Assembly: GCF_003002095.1 (NCBI RefSeq)
Contig: NZ_PVZC01000006.1
Location: 310,001-374,000, forward strand
Length of the DNA stretch: 64,000 nt
Direction of reading: 5' to 3'
Source of the DNA: Allonocardiopsis opalescens
GTDB taxonomy: Bacteria; Actinomycetota; Actinomycetes; Streptosporangiales; Streptosporangiaceae
Shown here in pieces: positions 8,767 to 16,799 of this stretch (position 1 is the first letter of the stretch; each line of letters starts with the position of its first letter). A model generated the notes under the pieces. The model made no database searches and was not told the DNA's origin. It saw only the letters and a list, made by a program, of their open reading frames with translations. The position numbers and the translations under genes are program-made.

Positions 8767-10767
8767 GTGGCGAACGGCACCCCCCGCGGCAACCCGCTGC
8801 GTCCGAACGACCCCAGGGCGCTGGGCCCCTACCGGATCACCGCCCGGCTCGGACGCGGCGGCATGGGCACCGTGTACCTGGCGGACGACCCGCAGGGCCA
8901 CCCGGTCGCCGTCAAGATCATCAACACCGAACTGGCCGACGACGCCGCCTTCCGGGCGCGATTCCAGCGCGAGGTGCGCTCCGCGCAGCGGGTGGCCCGC
9001 TTCTGCACCGCCCCGGTGATCGACGCCCGGCTCGACGGCGAGCCCCTGTTCGTGGTCACCGAGTTCGTGGACGGCCCGAACCTCGCCGAGGCCGTGCAGC
9101 GCGACGGCGTGATGCGCGGCGCCACCCTGGAGGGGCTGGCCGTGGGCGTCGCCTCCGCGCTGGTCGCCATCCACAACGCCGGCGTCATCCACCGCGACCT
9201 CAAGCCGGCCAATGTGCTGCTGTCCACCGTCGGGCCGCGGGTGATCGACTTCGGCATCGCCCGCGCGCTGGACACCGTCGGCGACGCCACCAAGACCGGC
9301 CAGCTGCTCGGCACCCCCGCCTACCTCGCCCCCGAGCTGATCGCCGGCGGCGAGCCCTCGCCGGCCTCCGACATCTTCTCCTGGGGCTGCCTGGTCGCCT
9401 ACGCCGGGGAGGGCAGCGCGCCCTTCGACGCCCCCACCGTCCCGGCCGTGCTCTACAACGTCGCGCACAGCGAGCCCAATCTCGGCCGGCTCGACCCCGC
9501 GCTGCGCGGCCTGGTGGAGCGGGCGCTGAGCAAGGACCCGCTGCAGCGGCCCAGCGCGCAGGACGTGCTGAACCACCTCGTCGGCGACACCAGCCCCGAC
9601 ACCATCAACCGCACCCTGGCGGCCGGCTTCGCCGCCCCCGGCCCGGCGCAGCGTCCGCCGGCCACCGGCACCGCCTGGACGGCGCCGGCCGGCACCGCGC
9701 CGCAGGGCCGGCCCGCCCCCGTGTCCGAGCAGCCGGGCACCACCGAGGTGGTGCACGCCAGCGCGCCGGAGCCGGCCGGGCGGTTCGCCGAGCCGCCCGC
9801 ACAGGCGGTCCTTCCGCCCACCCATCCGATGCCGGGTCCGCAGCAGTCCTGGCAGGGTCCGTCCGGCGGGCAGCCGACCGAAGCGTGGGGCCCGCGGCCG
9901 CCGGAGGCGGGCCCGTCCGGCCCGAACCCGGCCCTGGGCGGGCCCTCGGGTCCGCAGCCGCCCCTGCCGGGGCCGGCCGCGGGCGGGCGGCCGCCCGGGC
10001 GGGGCGGGGCCTCCCGGCGGACGCTGCTGATCGGCGGCGGGGCCGTCGCCCTGGTGCTCGTACTGGTGGCCGCCGCCGTCCTGGTGATGAACCCGTGGGG
10101 CCCCAGCGGCCCGCCGCAGAACCGGCAGAGCTTCTACGCCGACGTCTTCGAGGACACCGACAGCGACTGGCCCGGCTCCTCCGGCTACGAGGCCGGGAGC
10201 GCCGCCAGCTACTACGGCTACCTCGACGGGCGCTACTACATCCGGGAGGAGGTCGACGGCGGCGTCCAGCACGTCCTGAGCCCCGGGGGCGGCCTCTTCC
10301 CCAAGAACCTCTACATGGAGGTCGACGCCCACGTCGAGGCGGGCCCCGACTACGCCGAGTACGGCATGTCCTGCTTCACCATGGACAGCGACGACGCCGA
10401 ACTGGAGACCCGCTACGAGTTCCTGGTCCGCGTCGACGGCCAGGGCGCGCTGATCCGCCGGGTCTCGGCCGCCGAGGGCACCACAGAGCTGGCCACCGCC
10501 ACCGGCGTGCCCGGGCTCGACACCACCCTGGAGGCGAGCAACCTGCTCCAGGCCGCCTGCGAGACGGTCGACAGCTCGGTGCGGCTGCGGCTGTGGGTCA
10601 ACGACGAGCCGGTGCTGGAGGCCGTCGACTCCGAGCCGCTGCCCGGGGCCACGGATCCCGAGGGCGGCGGCACCGGACTGCTCGTCACCCGGTCCAGCGG
10701 CAGCGGCGACGACACCATCGTCGCCTTCGACAACTACCTGCTCTGCACCATCGAAGCGGCCGAGTGA
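8767..10767 (+). CDS. Receptor-type Ser/Thr protein kinase with extracellular beta-sandwich domain
   Basis: A Hanks-type kinase of 666 aa. The kinase domain covers about residues 20-275: Gly loop LGRGGMGTVYLA, invariant Lys50, catalytic HRDLKPANV with Asp144, DFGIA with Asp161, and GTPAYLAPE. A Pro/Ala-rich linker follows, then one transmembrane helix (about 420-440, LLIGGGAVALVLVLVAAAV). The extracellular part of about 220 residues looks like a LamG/concanavalin-type sandwich (DVFEDTDSDW near its start, TIVAFDNYLLC at its end), not PASTA repeats, so the signal sensed is unlikely to be muropeptide. The start is a GTG. A TAAGCT box overlaps the preceding stop codon (8720-8725) and could be its promoter. 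Confidence 0.92.
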   Translation: MANGTPRGNPLRPNDPRALGPYRITARLGRGGMGTVYLADDPQGHPVAVKIINTELADDAAFRARFQREVRSAQRVARFCTAPVIDARLDGEPLFVVTEFVDGPNLAEAVQRDGVMRGATLEGLAVGVASALVAIHNAGVIHRDLKPANVLLSTVGPRVIDFGIARALDTVGDATKTGQLLGTPAYLAPELIAGGEPSPASDIFSWGCLVAYAGEGSAPFDAPTVPAVLYNVAHSEPNLGRLDPALRGLVERALSKDPLQRPSAQDVLNHLVGDTSPDTINRTLAAGFAAPGPAQRPPATGTAWTAPAGTAPQGRPAPVSEQPGTTEVVHASAPEPAGRFAEPPAQAVLPPTHPMPGPQQSWQGPSGGQPTEAWGPRPPEAGPSGPNPALGGPSGPQPPLPGPAAGGRPPGRGGASRRTLLIGGGAVALVLVLVAAAVLVMNPWGPSGPPQNRQSFYADVFEDTDSDWPGSSGYEAGSAASYYGYLDGRYYIREEVDGGVQHVLSPGGGLFPKNLYMEVDAHVEAGPDYAEYGMSCFTMDSDDAELETRYEFLVRVDGQGALIRRVSAAEGTTELATATGVPGLDTTLEASNLLQAACETVDSSVRLRLWVNDEPVLEAVDSEPLPGATDPEGGGTGLLVTRSSGSGDDTIVAFDNYLLCTIEAAE

Positions 10768-10828
10768 CGCGGCGGCCGGCGGGGTCCTCCGCCGGCGCGC
10801 CGCCCTGACGGGGAGGAACGGCGAGATC

Positions 10829-11800
10829 ATGCGCGCAGTCGTGGTGGAGGAGCCCGGCGGCCCCGAGGTGCTGCGGGTGCGGGAGACCGCCGACCCGGTG
10901 CCGGGGCCCGGCGAGATCGCGGTCGACGTCGCCGCCAGCGGGGTGAACTTCATCGACGTCTACCACCGCAGCGGCCTGTACCCGCTGCCGGCGCCCTTCA
11001 CCCCGGGCATGGAGGGGGCCGGCACGGTCAGCGCGCTCGGCGCCGGGGTGTCCGGGCTCGCGGTGGGCGACCGCGTCGGCTGGGTGATGCTGCCCGGCAG
11101 CTACGCCGAGCGCGCGGTGATCCCGGCCGACCGCGCCGTACCGCTGCCCGACGGCGTCTCCACCGAGCTGGCCGCGGCCGCGCTGCTGCAGGGCATGACC
11201 GCCCACTTCCTGACCCGCACCGCCCACACCGTCCGCGAGGGCGACGACGTACTGGTGCACGCCGCCGCGGGCGGCATGGGGCTGCTGCTGACCCAGCTGG
11301 TCAAACTGCACGGCGGCCGCGTCATCGGCACCGTGTCCACCGCCGAGAAGGAGGCGGTGGCGCGGGCGGCCGGAGCCGACGAGGTGATCCGGTACACCGA
11401 GGAGCCCGTCGACACCGCCGTGCGGAAGCTGACCGGCGGCGCGGGGGTGGCCGTGGTCTACGACGGCGTGGGGGCGGCGACCTTCGACGCGAGCCTGGCC
11501 TCGCTGCGCCCGCGCGGGCTGCTCGCCGTCTTCGGCCAGGCCAGCGGGGTGGTACCGCCGGTGGAGCTGCAGCGGCTGAACGCGGCGGGCTCGGTCTTTT
11601 TGACCCGCCCCACCCTCGCGCACTACATCGCCGACCGCGCGGAGCTGCTGACCCGCAGCCGCGAGCTGTTCGAGTGGATCCGGGCGGGGCGGCTCGACGT
11701 GCGGGTGAACGCGCGCTACCCGCTGGCCGACGCCGGCCGGGCCCACGAGGACCTGACCGGGCGCCGGACCACCGGCAAGAGCATCCTGCTCGTCCGCTGA
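10829..11800 (+). CDS. NADPH:quinone oxidoreductase (zinc-free MDR family)
   Basis: A cytosolic oxidoreductase of 323 aa that reduces quinones or enals with NADPH. It shows the MDR layout: the N-terminal GroES-like half (VAASGVNFIDVYHRSGLYP, then PGMEGAGTV), and the Rossmann half with VLVHAAAGGMGLLLTQLVK and the quinone-reductase pattern AAALLQGMTAHFL. Zinc-ligand cysteines are absent, as expected for the QOR branch. It begins 61 bp after the kinase gene in the same direction with a GGGGAGGAACG ribosome site, so co-transcription is possible. It faces the SPFH gene convergently. Confidence 0.9.
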   Translation: MRAVVVEEPGGPEVLRVRETADPVPGPGEIAVDVAASGVNFIDVYHRSGLYPLPAPFTPGMEGAGTVSALGAGVSGLAVGDRVGWVMLPGSYAERAVIPADRAVPLPDGVSTELAAAALLQGMTAHFLTRTAHTVREGDDVLVHAAAGGMGLLLTQLVKLHGGRVIGTVSTAEKEAVARAAGADEVIRYTEEPVDTAVRKLTGGAGVAVVYDGVGAATFDASLASLRPRGLLAVFGQASGVVPPVELQRLNAAGSVFLTRPTLAHYIADRAELLTRSRELFEWIRAGRLDVRVNARYPLADAGRAHEDLTGRRTTGKSILLVR

Positions 11801-11819
11801 GCCGCTCGGGCCGGGCGCG

Positions 11820-12980
11820 CTAGCGGGCCGGGCCGCGGCCGTCGCCGGCGGGTTCGTCGGGCGGCTGCTGCGCGCCGGCGGGCATCTGCGGCTCGGCCGG
11901 GGCGGCGCCGCCACCGGTGCGGCCCTGGGCGGCCGCGGCCGCCTCGGCCTTGGCCACCTCCACCGCCTCGGCGGCCTCAGCCGCCGCGTCCGAGGTGCCG
12001 GCGGGCAGCTGGCCCGGGCCGCGGCCGAGCTGCCCGGCCTCGCGGCGCCGCCGCTGCTCCTCCTGGTAGGCGGCGCTCAGCCGCGCCACCCGCTCGTCGG
12101 ACTCGGCGGTGTCGCCGGTGAAGGCCTTGCTGACGGCCTGCACCGCGCTGGTGAACTCGCCGGGGATCACGAAGAAGGTGGTGTTCTCGCCCTCGGCGAG
12201 CGCCGGCAGGGTGCGCAGGTACTGGTAGGCGAGCAGCTTGGGGTCGGCGTCATTGGCGTGGATGGACTGGAAGACGCGCTCGATGGCCTGCGACTCGCCG
12301 TCGGCCCGCAGGATGGCGGCCTGCTTCTCGCCCTCGGCGGTCAGGATCGCGCTGGCCTTCTCGCCCTCGGCGGTCAGGATCTTCGACGCCCGGGAGCCCT
12401 CGGCGGTGAGGATCGCGGCGCGCTTGTCGCGCTCGGCGCGCATCTGCTTCTCCATCGCCTCCTTGATGGAGGGCGGCGGGTCGATGGCCTTGATCTCCAC
12501 CCGGTTCACCCGGATGCCCCACTTGCCCGTCGCCTCGTCCAGCACCCCGCGCAGCCGGTTGTTGATCTCGTCGCGCGAGGTGAGGGTGCGCTCCAGGTCC
12601 ATGCCGCCGATGACGTTGCGCAGGGTGGTGACGGTGAGCTGGTCGATGGCCTGCAGGTAGCTGGCCACCTCGTAGGTGGCGGCCCGCGGGTCGGTGACCT
12701 GGTAGTACAGCACCGTGTCGATGTTCACCACCAGGTTGTCCTCGGTGATCACCGGCTGCGGGCGGGAGGAGTACACCTGCTCGCGCATGTCGATCAGCGG
12801 GCGGTGCACCCGGTCGACGATCGGGATGACGAAGTTCAGCCCCGGTTCGAGGGTGCGGCTGTAGCGGCCGAGACGCTCCACGATCCCGGCGCGCGCCTGC
12901 GGCACGATGCGCACCGTGCGGACCACGAAGGCCACCGCGAGCACCGCGATGACGACCCCGACGATTTCCCAGAAGAACAT
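11820..12980 (-). CDS. SPFH/band 7 (stomatin-like) membrane protein
   Basis: 386 aa. An N-terminal anchor (VVIAVLAVAFVVRTVRIV) is followed by the band 7 domain (QARAGIVERLGRYSRTLEPGLNF, then VITEDNLVVNIDTVLYYQVTD) and a heptad-rich coiled coil. The coiled coil carries repeats of the type ILTAEGEKASA and ILTAEGEKQAA (about 185-240). The tail is Ala/Gln/Pro-rich. Such proteins oligomerise on the membrane and form microdomains. The NfeD-type gene lies 49 bp upstream in the same direction, the classic stomatin/NfeD pair, so both probably act together on membrane organisation. Confidence 0.93.
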   Translation of the reverse strand: MFFWEIVGVVIAVLAVAFVVRTVRIVPQARAGIVERLGRYSRTLEPGLNFVIPIVDRVHRPLIDMREQVYSSRPQPVITEDNLVVNIDTVLYYQVTDPRAATYEVASYLQAIDQLTVTTLRNVIGGMDLERTLTSRDEINNRLRGVLDEATGKWGIRVNRVEIKAIDPPPSIKEAMEKQMRAERDKRAAILTAEGSRASKILTAEGEKASAILTAEGEKQAAILRADGESQAIERVFQSIHANDADPKLLAYQYLRTLPALAEGENTTFFVIPGEFTSAVQAVSKAFTGDTAESDERVARLSAAYQEEQRRRREAGQLGRGPGQLPAGTSDAAAEAAEAVEVAKAEAAAAAQGRTGGGAAPAEPQMPAGAQQPPDEPAGDGRGPAR

Positions 12981-13029
12981 TGGGTCCAGTCCCTTCAGTG
13001 CCCGGTTCGGCGACCGGCCGGGCGCGCGG

Positions 13030-13473
13030 TCACGATGGCAGCGGCTCGCGCGGGTAGACGACGGCGGTGGCGCCGTCGATCTCCATCACGTCCACGGTGG
13101 CGCCCGCCGGGATGACCAGGGTCTCGTCGTAGGCGCGGGCGCTCCAGTCCTCGCCGGCCAGCCGGACGCGGCCGCTGGAGCCGGTGACCTCCTCGGTGAC
13201 CTCCGCCGAGCGGCCGACCAGGGCGGCGACTCCGGTGCGCAGCACCGGCGGCTCCTTGATGTGGCGCTTGGCTATCGGCCTGACCACCAGCAGGCCGGCG
13301 GCCGCGGCGATGACGAAGGCGACGACCTGCCCGGCGAAGCCCACGCCCACGGCGCCGACGATGCCCGCGACGAGGGCGGCGATGGCGATGAGTCCGAGGG
13401 CGAGCGTGAGGGTGAACATCTCCGCGATGCCGAGCAGGCCCGCGGCGATGAGCCAGATGACCCAGTAGGGCAT
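13030..13473 (-). CDS. NfeD-like membrane protein, partner of the SPFH protein
   Basis: 147 aa. Several hydrophobic N-terminal segments (YWVIWLIAAGLLGIAEMF, then LGLIAIAALVAGIVGAVG, then QVVAFVIAAAAGLLVVRPIA) are followed by an OB-fold NfeD C-terminal domain (GRSAEVTEEVTGSSGRVRLAGEDW, ending VDVMEIDGATAVVY). This is the short NfeD form without a ClpP-class protease domain. It is first in a two-gene unit with the SPFH gene. The gap from 13474 to 13698 to the divergent gene is 225 bp and must hold both promoters. Confidence 0.9.
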   Translation of the reverse strand: MPYWVIWLIAAGLLGIAEMFTLTLALGLIAIAALVAGIVGAVGVGFAGQVVAFVIAAAAGLLVVRPIAKRHIKEPPVLRTGVAALVGRSAEVTEEVTGSSGRVRLAGEDWSARAYDETLVIPAGATVDVMEIDGATAVVYPREPLPS

Positions 13474-13698
13474 TTCGGACCCCCTTGCACCCGCGTCTCG
13501 CGACGCCGTCGAGGACCGCGCGGTGGCCCGGCGAGCCGGACGCGCCGTTTCTTCGGCGTCCGCTGCTTGAAGCCTATCCACCTTCGCACCTCTCTGGCCA
13601 ACCTCGCGCCGGGTTCCCCGCCGGAGCCGGGGCCGCCGTCTGCTTCCGGCCAGCGGACCCGCTTGGGAGCCGGGCGGAGTTCTGCGAGACTCGTCAGG

Positions 13699-14313
13699 GT
13701 GAGCCATTACCCCGATCAGCCGGGCGAGGGCGACCACCGCTACCAGGACCCGGCGGGATACCCCTACGGCCATCCGGGCCCGCTCCCCGGGGGCCCGCCG
13801 CCGGACGGCCACTACTGGACGAACGCCCCCGGCAGCCCCTACACCGCCGATTCCGCCGACTTCGCCGACCCCGCGTACCTGGAGCGCCTCGCCGCCGGGC
13901 AGGGCGATCCCACCGACCACCCCACCGATCCGGAGATGCCGGCCTTCACGGCCGCCGCCTGGCCCGAGCCTCCGCTGCTGCGGATCGGCGACATCTCGGT
14001 GTCGCGCGAGTACGTCGCCACCCCGGCCGGGACCGTGCCGCTGGCGGGCACCAACTGGATCGTCAACGACCTCACCTTCACCCGCTACCGGGTGTCGGCG
14101 GCCGGCATCGTGCTCAGCGTCGCGATGGTCTTCGTCATCTCGGTCTTCAGCCTGCTCTTCCTGCTCATGCGCGAACAGGTCGTGCGCGGCCACATCCAGG
14201 TGACCGTGCACGGAAACGGCCTGTACCACACCACGGCCGTCCCCATCACCGCCGCCCACGAGATCGGCTACGTCCTGGGCCAGGTGAACCAGGCCCGCAC
14301 CATGGCGGGCTGA
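13699..14313 (+). CDS. Actinobacterial membrane protein of unknown function
   Basis: 204 aa. The first 80 residues are Pro/Gly/Tyr/Asp-rich and likely disordered (YPDQPGEG, then GYPYGHPGPLPGGPPP). A small folded unit follows (LLRIGDISVSREYVATPAG), then TNWIVNDLTFTRYRV and one or two membrane helices (IVLSVAMVFVISVFSLLFLLM). A short beta-rich tail ends the protein. The plan recalls small actinobacterial proteins that pair a beta domain with a central membrane hairpin (DUF6232 is one possibility, not verified). The start is a GTG; alternatives upstream lack support. I do not know its function. Confidence 0.7.
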   Translation: MSHYPDQPGEGDHRYQDPAGYPYGHPGPLPGGPPPDGHYWTNAPGSPYTADSADFADPAYLERLAAGQGDPTDHPTDPEMPAFTAAAWPEPPLLRIGDISVSREYVATPAGTVPLAGTNWIVNDLTFTRYRVSAAGIVLSVAMVFVISVFSLLFLLMREQVVRGHIQVTVHGNGLYHTTAVPITAAHEIGYVLGQVNQARTMAG

Positions 14314-14345
14314 GCCGGGGCCCGCGGGCGGCCCCGCATCGGAGC

Positions 14346-14756
14346 TCAGATCCGCATCCCGGTCAGCATGAGGAACCACCCCTTGCAGGTGGCCGGGTAG
14401 TCGCGGCCGGGGCCCTGGAGCAGTCCGGCCTTCCGGTCGGCGTAGACGACGAGGCTGATCTGGGCCCGGTTGTCGGGCTCGGAGGTGACCGTCCACTGGA
14501 ACCCGACCGTGAACTGCCGCTGCACCTGGACGTCGGACTCCGGGTCCCGCGCTCCCCGTTCGACATAACTCCACAGGAAGATGTCGCGCATGGTGACCTG
14601 GAACTCGGTGGGCTCCCGCTTCGGCTGGGCGAGCCGGTAGCGCCGCTCGCCCATCGCCGCCAGCACCGGCACGGTCAGCCGGATCGCCGGCCTCAGCTCC
14701 AGCCGCTTCTCCTTCAGGATCCGCGTCGCCAGGGCATAGTCCCAGTCCGTCCGCAC
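14346..14756 (-). CDS. Hypothetical protein
   Basis: 136 aa, no signal peptide or membrane helix. It starts at a GTG with a GGAGG site 7 bp upstream, and a TAGATT box further upstream may be its -10. The sequence is mixed alpha/beta (TDWDYALATRILKEKRLEL, then RDIFLWSYVERGA, then CKGWFLMLTGMRI) with ordinary composition, which supports a real gene. I do not recognise a family. It runs convergent to the preceding membrane protein gene, with a 32-bp gap. Confidence 0.65.
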   Translation of the reverse strand: MRTDWDYALATRILKEKRLELRPAIRLTVPVLAAMGERRYRLAQPKREPTEFQVTMRDIFLWSYVERGARDPESDVQVQRQFTVGFQWTVTSEPDNRAQISLVVYADRKAGLLQGPGRDYPATCKGWFLMLTGMRI

Positions 14757-14906
14757 CGCGCACCTCCGCTCCCGCGCAATCTAACGGCAGCGCTCCGCAC
14801 ACCGACCCCCGGGCTGATCGCCGAGCGCGCCCCCAGGCCACCGGGCGCGGCGCAGCCGCGCAGCCGGGGGGCTCCGGGGGGTCGTCCCCCCGGGAGAATG
14901 ACAGAA

Positions 14907-14945
14907 CCGACCCGGCGAGCACGCGCAGCGTGCGAGCAGGGTCGG
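14907..14945 (-). terminator. Hairpin downstream of tRNA-Arg
   Basis: Outer arms 14907-14913 and 14939-14945 pair over 7 bp and enclose a second stem (14919-14924 with 14928-14933). It begins 13 nt past the 3' end of the tRNA on the minus strand, where a terminator is expected. Confidence 0.6.
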
Positions 14946-14958
14946 CCAGAGGTTCGGG

Positions 14959-15031
14959 CGCCCCCGGCAGGAATCGAACCTGCGACCAACGGATTAGAAG
15001 TCCGCCGCTCTGTCCTCTGAGCTACGAGGGC
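14959..15031 (-). tRNA. tRNA-Arg (anticodon TCT)
   Basis: 73 nt reading GCCCTCGTAGCTCAGAGG at the 5' end. The anticodon loop is CTTCTAA between CGGA and TCCG, giving anticodon TCT. The T arm is GCAGGTTCGATTCCTGC. The 7-bp acceptor stem has one G-T pair, and the CCA is not encoded. It would read AGA and AGG, rare codons in such a GC-rich genome. No duplicated 3' end that would mark an integrated element was seen nearby. Confidence 0.95.
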
Positions 15032-15674
15032 CCGTTTCAATTGTGCAGGCCAGGCTTGGCCCTATTGCATGCGTGACCTGCGCATTTGACTGTTAGGCAG
15101 GTCACCTGGGCGCTGTGCCGCACCGCGCTGGACGGCGGGCGGCCGCGGGTGCATACCCGGGGCGGGCGGCTCCGGGTGTGCGGGTCTCATCCGCACCATG
15201 AGACTGCCGCAAGCTTAGCGAAGAGTCCCCCGGTTTTTCACGGTTAGACCGATAGTGACCCGTTATGTCGGGTCCGCCGAGCACGGCACCGCGGCGCCAC
15301 TCTAGAGGCCCGGTCGGCCCGGCGTGGAACCAGATGCCGGGTATGCGCGCTCGCCGCGCGGGTCCGCGGGCCCCGCTCCGGCCGCCGTCCGCGCCTGCGG
15401 CGCCCCTGGACGGCGCCTCGATGCGCGGCCGCTGCGGGTGCCGGTTGCGGACAGTGACCTCACTGCTGATAACGCTTATATATATCCAGTTATGGCCCAT
15501 GCTCAAGTAGGTTTCGGCCGTCCGTTCCAAGGTGTCCTGACCTGGCCGACTCCGGCCGCCCCGGCGTGGCGCCGCGGGCCGCGCAGCGGGGCGAATCGGC
15601 GCCCGCGCCCGCCGCGCCGCCGCCGGCACCCGTAGGGTGGAAGCGCGAGGTCGTCGACGTGCGAAGGAGTGGCA
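15032..15674. other. 643-bp intergenic region with several dyads, no convincing gene
   Basis: It holds the tRNA promoter on the minus strand. There is a perfect 9-bp inverted repeat (15073-15081 with 15097-15105, 15-nt spacer). A short GACCCG/CGGGTC hairpin lies near 15261-15278. A palindromic CAGTGA-CC-TCACTG (15452-15465) is followed directly by the AT-rich GATAACGCTTATATATATCC. A TAGGGT box at 15633-15638 sits 36 bp before the DUF4240 start and may be its -10. Open frames across the region have poor codon use. Confidence 0.5.
15452..15465. promoter_or_regulatory. Palindromic operator-like site next to an AT-rich promoter-like tract
   Basis: CAGTGA and TCACTG pair perfectly around CC. A markedly AT-rich stretch (ATAACGCTTATATATATCC) starts a few bases downstream, unusual for this genome. 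No gene starts close by; the next is 210 bp away. The role as operator is inferred. Confidence 0.35.
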
Positions 15675-16208
15675 GTGGACACGGAGGAGTTCTGGGACCT
15701 CGTCAACCACACCTATGTCTCGGCCGAGGGCCAGATCGAGCGGCAGACCGACCTGCTGGCCGACCTGCTGGTGGCGCTGGACGACCCCGAGCGCATCGTC
15801 GCCTTCCAATCGGTCTTCGACTCCTATCTCGACAGCGCGCTCACCGGTGAGCTGTGGGGCGCCGCCGCCCTGATCGAGGGCGGCTACAGCGCGGAGGGCT
15901 TCCGCGACTTCCGCTGCTGGCTGATCTCGCGGGGCCGCGTCGTGTACGAACTGGTCGTCGCCGACCCCGAGAGCCTGGCCGACCTGGACGAGCTGGACCC
16001 CTGGGGCGGCGACACCTTCGGCTCCGCCGCCCGCTACGCCTACGAGCGGGCGACCGGTTCACAGCTGCCCGAGCCGGCGGCCGCCGACACCCCCGCCCCC
16101 TACCGGACCCCGTTCGAGGACCTGGCCCGGCGCTACCCCAGACTCGCGGCCCGGGTGGCCCCCGGCGCCGACGAACTGGCCGACGCCTCCCTGGACTCCT
16201 TCGACTGA
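15675..16208 (+). CDS. DUF4240 domain protein
   Basis: 177 aa, cytosolic, acidic. The family pattern is present: an opening EEFWDLVNHTYV, then LVALDDPERIVAFQSVFDSYLDSAL, LWGAAALIEGGYSAEGFRDFRCWLI, and SRGRVVYELVVADPESL. The start at 15675 (GTG) is favoured because AAGGAG lies 5 nt upstream; an in-frame GTG 6 bp earlier is a poorer fit. DUF4240 proteins are widespread in actinomycetes and their role is unknown. A small GC hairpin (16220-16234) just after the stop could end transcription. Confidence 0.85.
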   Translation: MDTEEFWDLVNHTYVSAEGQIERQTDLLADLLVALDDPERIVAFQSVFDSYLDSALTGELWGAAALIEGGYSAEGFRDFRCWLISRGRVVYELVVADPESLADLDELDPWGGDTFGSAARYAYERATGSQLPEPAAADTPAPYRTPFEDLARRYPRLAARVAPGADELADASLDSFD

Positions 16209-16799
16209 GCGGCCGCGCCGGCCCGCCGCGGGCCGCACCCGGGGCCGGGGGGGCGCCCGCGCCGGGCCGGTGCGCGGAGGCGTCCCGGCCGCCCTCGGCC
16301 CGGGCCGGTACCGGCAGGGCGGGCAGAAGACCCGGGTTGCGGACGGCGCGGCCCACTCGGCGATTTCGGCCTGGTAGCCGCTGGTTCGTGGCCGGTGGTC
16401 CGGATCGGACTGCGCCAGATCGCGGCTTTTCCGCCGTCGCCGCCGCGTTCCGGAGCACCGCAATGCTGACCGATACGGCGGCGCGGGATTTTCGGCTCGC
16501 AGCCGAGGAATACATCAATCACCCAGCGTGACCAACCGCGGAGTCGGGGCGCCACTTCCCCGACGCCTCGACGCGTGGCACGGGCGCGCTGGTCCCGATG
16601 CCCGACCTTCGCCCACGACCGGCCCTCGCCCCAACACCCCCTCCCGAGCGGGACGGCATCGTCCCGCGCCCGGAAGACCCCGCCGCCGGTCCCCCGCCGG
16701 CGGCGGGCCGCGCAGACCGCCACCGCCCCATCCGCCGGTCCACCGGGCCGACCCGCCCCGGTGCCCGGGCGGCGGGGCGAATCCACGAGGAGGAATCAC
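16209..16799. other. 591-bp intergenic region, no gene seen
   Basis: A GGCCCG-CCG-CGGGCC hairpin lies at 16220-16234, then a stretch of lower GC near 16440-16520. It ends with the ribosome site GAGGAGG just upstream of the TTG start of the oxidase. The open frames across it on both strands are Arg/Pro/Gly-rich and lack ribosome sites. Confidence 0.5.

Noticed and set aside
14959-15674. Integrated element at tRNA-Arg
   Set aside because: No duplicated tRNA end, integrase or excisionase gene was found.
15102-15809. Minus-strand frame across the intergenic region and DUF4240 start
   Set aside because: No ribosome site, low-quality composition, overlaps a recognised gene.
16440-16531. Short frame ending LAAEEYINHPA before the FAD oxidase
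   Set aside because: 22 codons from its ATG, no ribosome site, no family likeness.
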